Positions 61,431-64,000 of a stretch of 64,000 nucleotides of DNA are shown piece after piece. This DNA is from Latrodectus hesperus (Eukaryota > Arthropoda > Arachnida > Araneae > Theridiidae). The stretch is from positions 127,594,349 to 127,658,348 of the forward strand of contig CM075851.1 in NCBI GenBank assembly GCA_037975125.1, written 5' to 3'. The notes beneath the pieces were generated by a model, which had not been told where the DNA came from, searched no databases, and was given only the letters and a program-made list of their open reading frames with translations. The position numbers and the translations under genes were made by a program. The first letter of the stretch is position 1, and each line of letters opens with the position of its first letter.

Positions 61431-62090
61431 TATTTATACAGTTGACTAATTCTTATATTTTTTCCTTTACGTAAATATGTCAACACTCTTTTAAATTTAT
61501 TTTCGATCGCTAATCAAAATACTTCTCAATTAGTATTTCTCTCAAATATTAAATACTAACCATTGGTTCGTTCTTGGCAATAATTTGAAGTAAAAAAGAA
61601 AAATTGTTTGGTAGTTTTTATTTTCTTTACAGCAGCTTGTTCCATTATTAGCAAAATCAATCTACCAATAATATATTTCTACAAGTAAATTAATTTTCTC
61701 GCAAATGTTTTTTCCCGCACAGTTATCAACATCTAACTTTTCCTACTGTTTCCAACAGACACAGTGATTTAATTTTTAGATGTAAATTTTAAGTTTAAAA
61801 CTATTCGTTCAATACATTAAATTTTTATAATTTTTCGAAATTCAAAGAACTCTAATCACATGTTAATAATTATACTTCTGACATAGATATAGGAATGAAT
61901 AAATTTTAAGGTGGAATTTAAATTTGAATCCTGATAGTGAAATATTATCCTCGTTTTAATATACTTAGAACTAGCGATATATAGGAAAAACCGTAAACAC
62001 GTTCGCCGCAATGAAGAAAAACAATACTTTATCAAAAATTGAAAACGATTATAAATATTTTTTAAGAAAAATAACACTTTAGACGACTGT
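61431..62090. other. AT-rich spacer, nothing recognised
   Basis: No gene or repeat. The 73-codon minus-strand open frame at 61,856-62,077 has no domain likeness. Confidence 0.6.
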
Positions 62091-62200
62091 TTCCCAACCT
62101 TTTTGTGCCAGGCCCCACCTAAGCCTTTCTAAAGTTCTTATCCCCACCCATGTAATATATGCACAATTTTTAATATTAAATATCTGAATTGTTCACTTAA
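62087..62200 (+). mobile_element. hAT element end fragment
   Basis: TGTTTCCCAACCTTTTTGTG followed by CCAGGCCCCACC is the conserved terminus of hAT elements, a different family from 58,501-59,090. The other end was not found. Confidence 0.6.
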
Positions 62201-62639
62201 GAAATTAAAAAAAAAACGTTAAAGTATTTTTTTAGAAGAGAAACATTTTGTGAAAAATAACATAAAACCACAAAACCACAATATCATAAATATAAAATCG
62301 AAAAGAATATAGAATATAGTGTGAAAGGTTTTAGGAAGAAATAACTAGGAAATTGTTAACGAAATACAGTAAATAGATTTTCAAAACATATAATGAAAAA
62401 GGAAAACACAGAAATTCGAAATAATTTTAATAAAGATTTTTCTATAAATACTTTAATATTTCAATTTAGTGAGATCTTTGCTGCACAGAGACTTTATGTC
62501 AGGTTCCCGTTGTGTTATATCCAGACGATTTTTTTTATCAATAAATCACTTACAGCACTAAATTCACATTCAGCTAATAATGGTAAATTTTTGATCTCAT
62601 CGATAAGGAACAAAAACATCCTGAAATTAATAATTTAAA

Positions 62640-63720
62640 ATTTACAAGAAAGAATATTCTTTAAACAAGAATATATATATTCCAGAGAATATTCATATTA
62701 TTATATATAAAGAATATTCATATTTTAGGTAGAAATAATGAATTTACTTCACTGCATGGACATCAAGTTTTCGATGTCTTGTGTCTTTATACTGTGGAGT
62801 TCAGAAGTATTGGAAGGTTAAAGAAATGATGGCGTTAATAGTCGAATTTCCGGGCATTTGTAATAAATGAATAAATAATTTCATTGCATGGAATAACAAT
62901 ATTCTTCATAACGGTATAAGAAAGCTCATAACAGAGCTCTTTTTGTTTCCTTAACAAAGATAAAAAAAATATCAGAAATATGTTTTAGCCTCGAACCAAA
63001 TAGTTAAATTTCACTTCTAAACAATGTGCTATCCATTATTCATTTCAGTTGTAAATTACACCATAAATACAAAAATTAACATTTTTTGTATAGAATAAGG
63101 AAAAATATTTTTATTATTTATGACAGAACATATAGAATAAAGAAGAATATTCTTATTATACACAAAGAGAATAGCTTTTTACATAAACTAAATTGTACAG
63201 AATAACAATATTTTTATTTCTTAACTTATTATAAAACCATCAAAAATGTATTTTTTCTATTGAACCCTTCAACGGAAGCCAATTTTTTTACCTCGAACAG
63301 TATGCATTCTGTAATTCACTTCAGTTGTAAATTATCACATGAATTTGAATTAATATTTTTCTATAGAATGAGAAAGGATAGTTTGATTGTTTATAACAGA
63401 ATGTAGAATGAAAAGAAGACTATTCTTATATACATAAAACGAACAATTTTTATATAAGTTATATTGTATAGAATAACAATATTCTTGTTGTTGAATAAAC
63501 TAAATAGAATGGCATCAGAAATGTTTTTTCCTTCTGAAGCATATAACTAGAGTCAAATTTCACCTATGAACCCTGAACATTCTGCTGTCCAGTTAAAGAG
63601 CAAATCATTTTATAATTATGAAATCAATTTTTTTTATAAAAAATCATATATAAACGAAATCATCTTTTTTTATTTTTGAATAATATAAAAGATTCTTATT
63701 ATTCACAAAGAATGATTTAT
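62640..63720 (+). repeat. Degenerate tandem repeat, ~270-310 bp units
   Basis: Three units start at GAATAACAATATTCTT-like sites near 62,891, 63,200 and 63,471. They share CATCA(A/G)AAATGT, TTCACTTCAGTTGTAAATTA and the AGAATAAAGAAGAATATTCTTATTAT-like region. Partial copies lie on both sides. Strongly diverged, hence old. Composition is very AT-rich. Confidence 0.7.
62791..62877 (-). repeat. Short inverted piece of the 13.3/58.2-kb repeat
   Basis: On the minus strand it reads TTATTACAAATGCCCGGAAA, then CGCCATCATTTCTTTAACCT and TTCTGAACTCCACAGT, corresponding to the first ~75 bp of the repeat. It sits within the degenerate tandem region. Confidence 0.88.
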
Positions 63721-64000
63721 TTGCTCAGATTCTTTTCTAATGAAAGGAGAACTTTTGATGGCGTTCAACGCATTTCTAACAAAGCAGCCATGTTTTCTCT
63801 GCAATGAGAGAAGCATTCTAAATTTGTTGTTCCTGCAAATAAAATCAACAGTTCAGAATATTATTCATTTGAGAACTAATGTAAGTTAAAAGCAAGTTTT
63901 TTTCTTACAATTTCTATTCTTTAGTTCCACAATCAATTTTCTTCTAAATGTGAAAAAAATTCTATAGAAGCAGAAATAGAATTTTATCTACCGCATAGAA
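63721..64000. other. AT-rich end of window, nothing recognised
   Basis: No gene or repeat identified. Confidence 0.55.

Overview
The window is eukaryotic: it is very AT-rich, holds one gene split into short exons with canonical GT/AG junctions, and is otherwise introns, tRNA-derived SINEs, decayed DNA transposons and a satellite array. An arthropod is most likely, probably an arachnid such as a spider. This is inferred from protein divergence, long AT-rich introns and the SINE/mariner/Tc1/hAT repertoire, and I cannot name the species.

1-35,914, minus strand: the gene for membrane-bound transcription factor site-1 protease (S1P, SKI-1, MBTPS1). I reconstructed 23 coding exons that join in frame into 825 codons plus one base, from the initiator Met at 35,914 to an exon ending at 536. 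The catalytic Asp234, His265 and Ser430 and the oxyanion Asn354 are present. The C-terminal part, with the expected membrane anchor, lies off the left edge. Introns carry SINEs, a dead mariner, a CENP-B/Tigger-like HTH remnant, a LINE 3' remnant, fold-back repeats and (TA)n tracts.

35,915-39,277: upstream of the S1P gene, with no recognisable gene. It ends in a hairpin with 30-bp perfect arms and a run of seven alternating heat-shock-element pentamers, about 190 bp from the satellite edge.

39,278-56,658: a tandem satellite of about 92 monomers of about 188 bp, with a 100-N assembly gap near its right end. It contains divergent edge monomers, a block with an exact 188-bp period, a multimeric higher-order section of diagnostic monomer types, and two large blocks offset by about 3.97 kb.

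56,659-64,000: nested repeats. A Tc1-like transposase fragment is split by a truncated SINE with a 14-bp target-site duplication. An unclassified repeat is split by a non-autonomous hAT element with an 8-bp duplication, and the corresponding unoccupied site is visible in another copy at 13.68 kb. Further SINEs, a second hAT end and a degenerate ~270-310 bp tandem repeat follow. No host gene was found right of 35,914.
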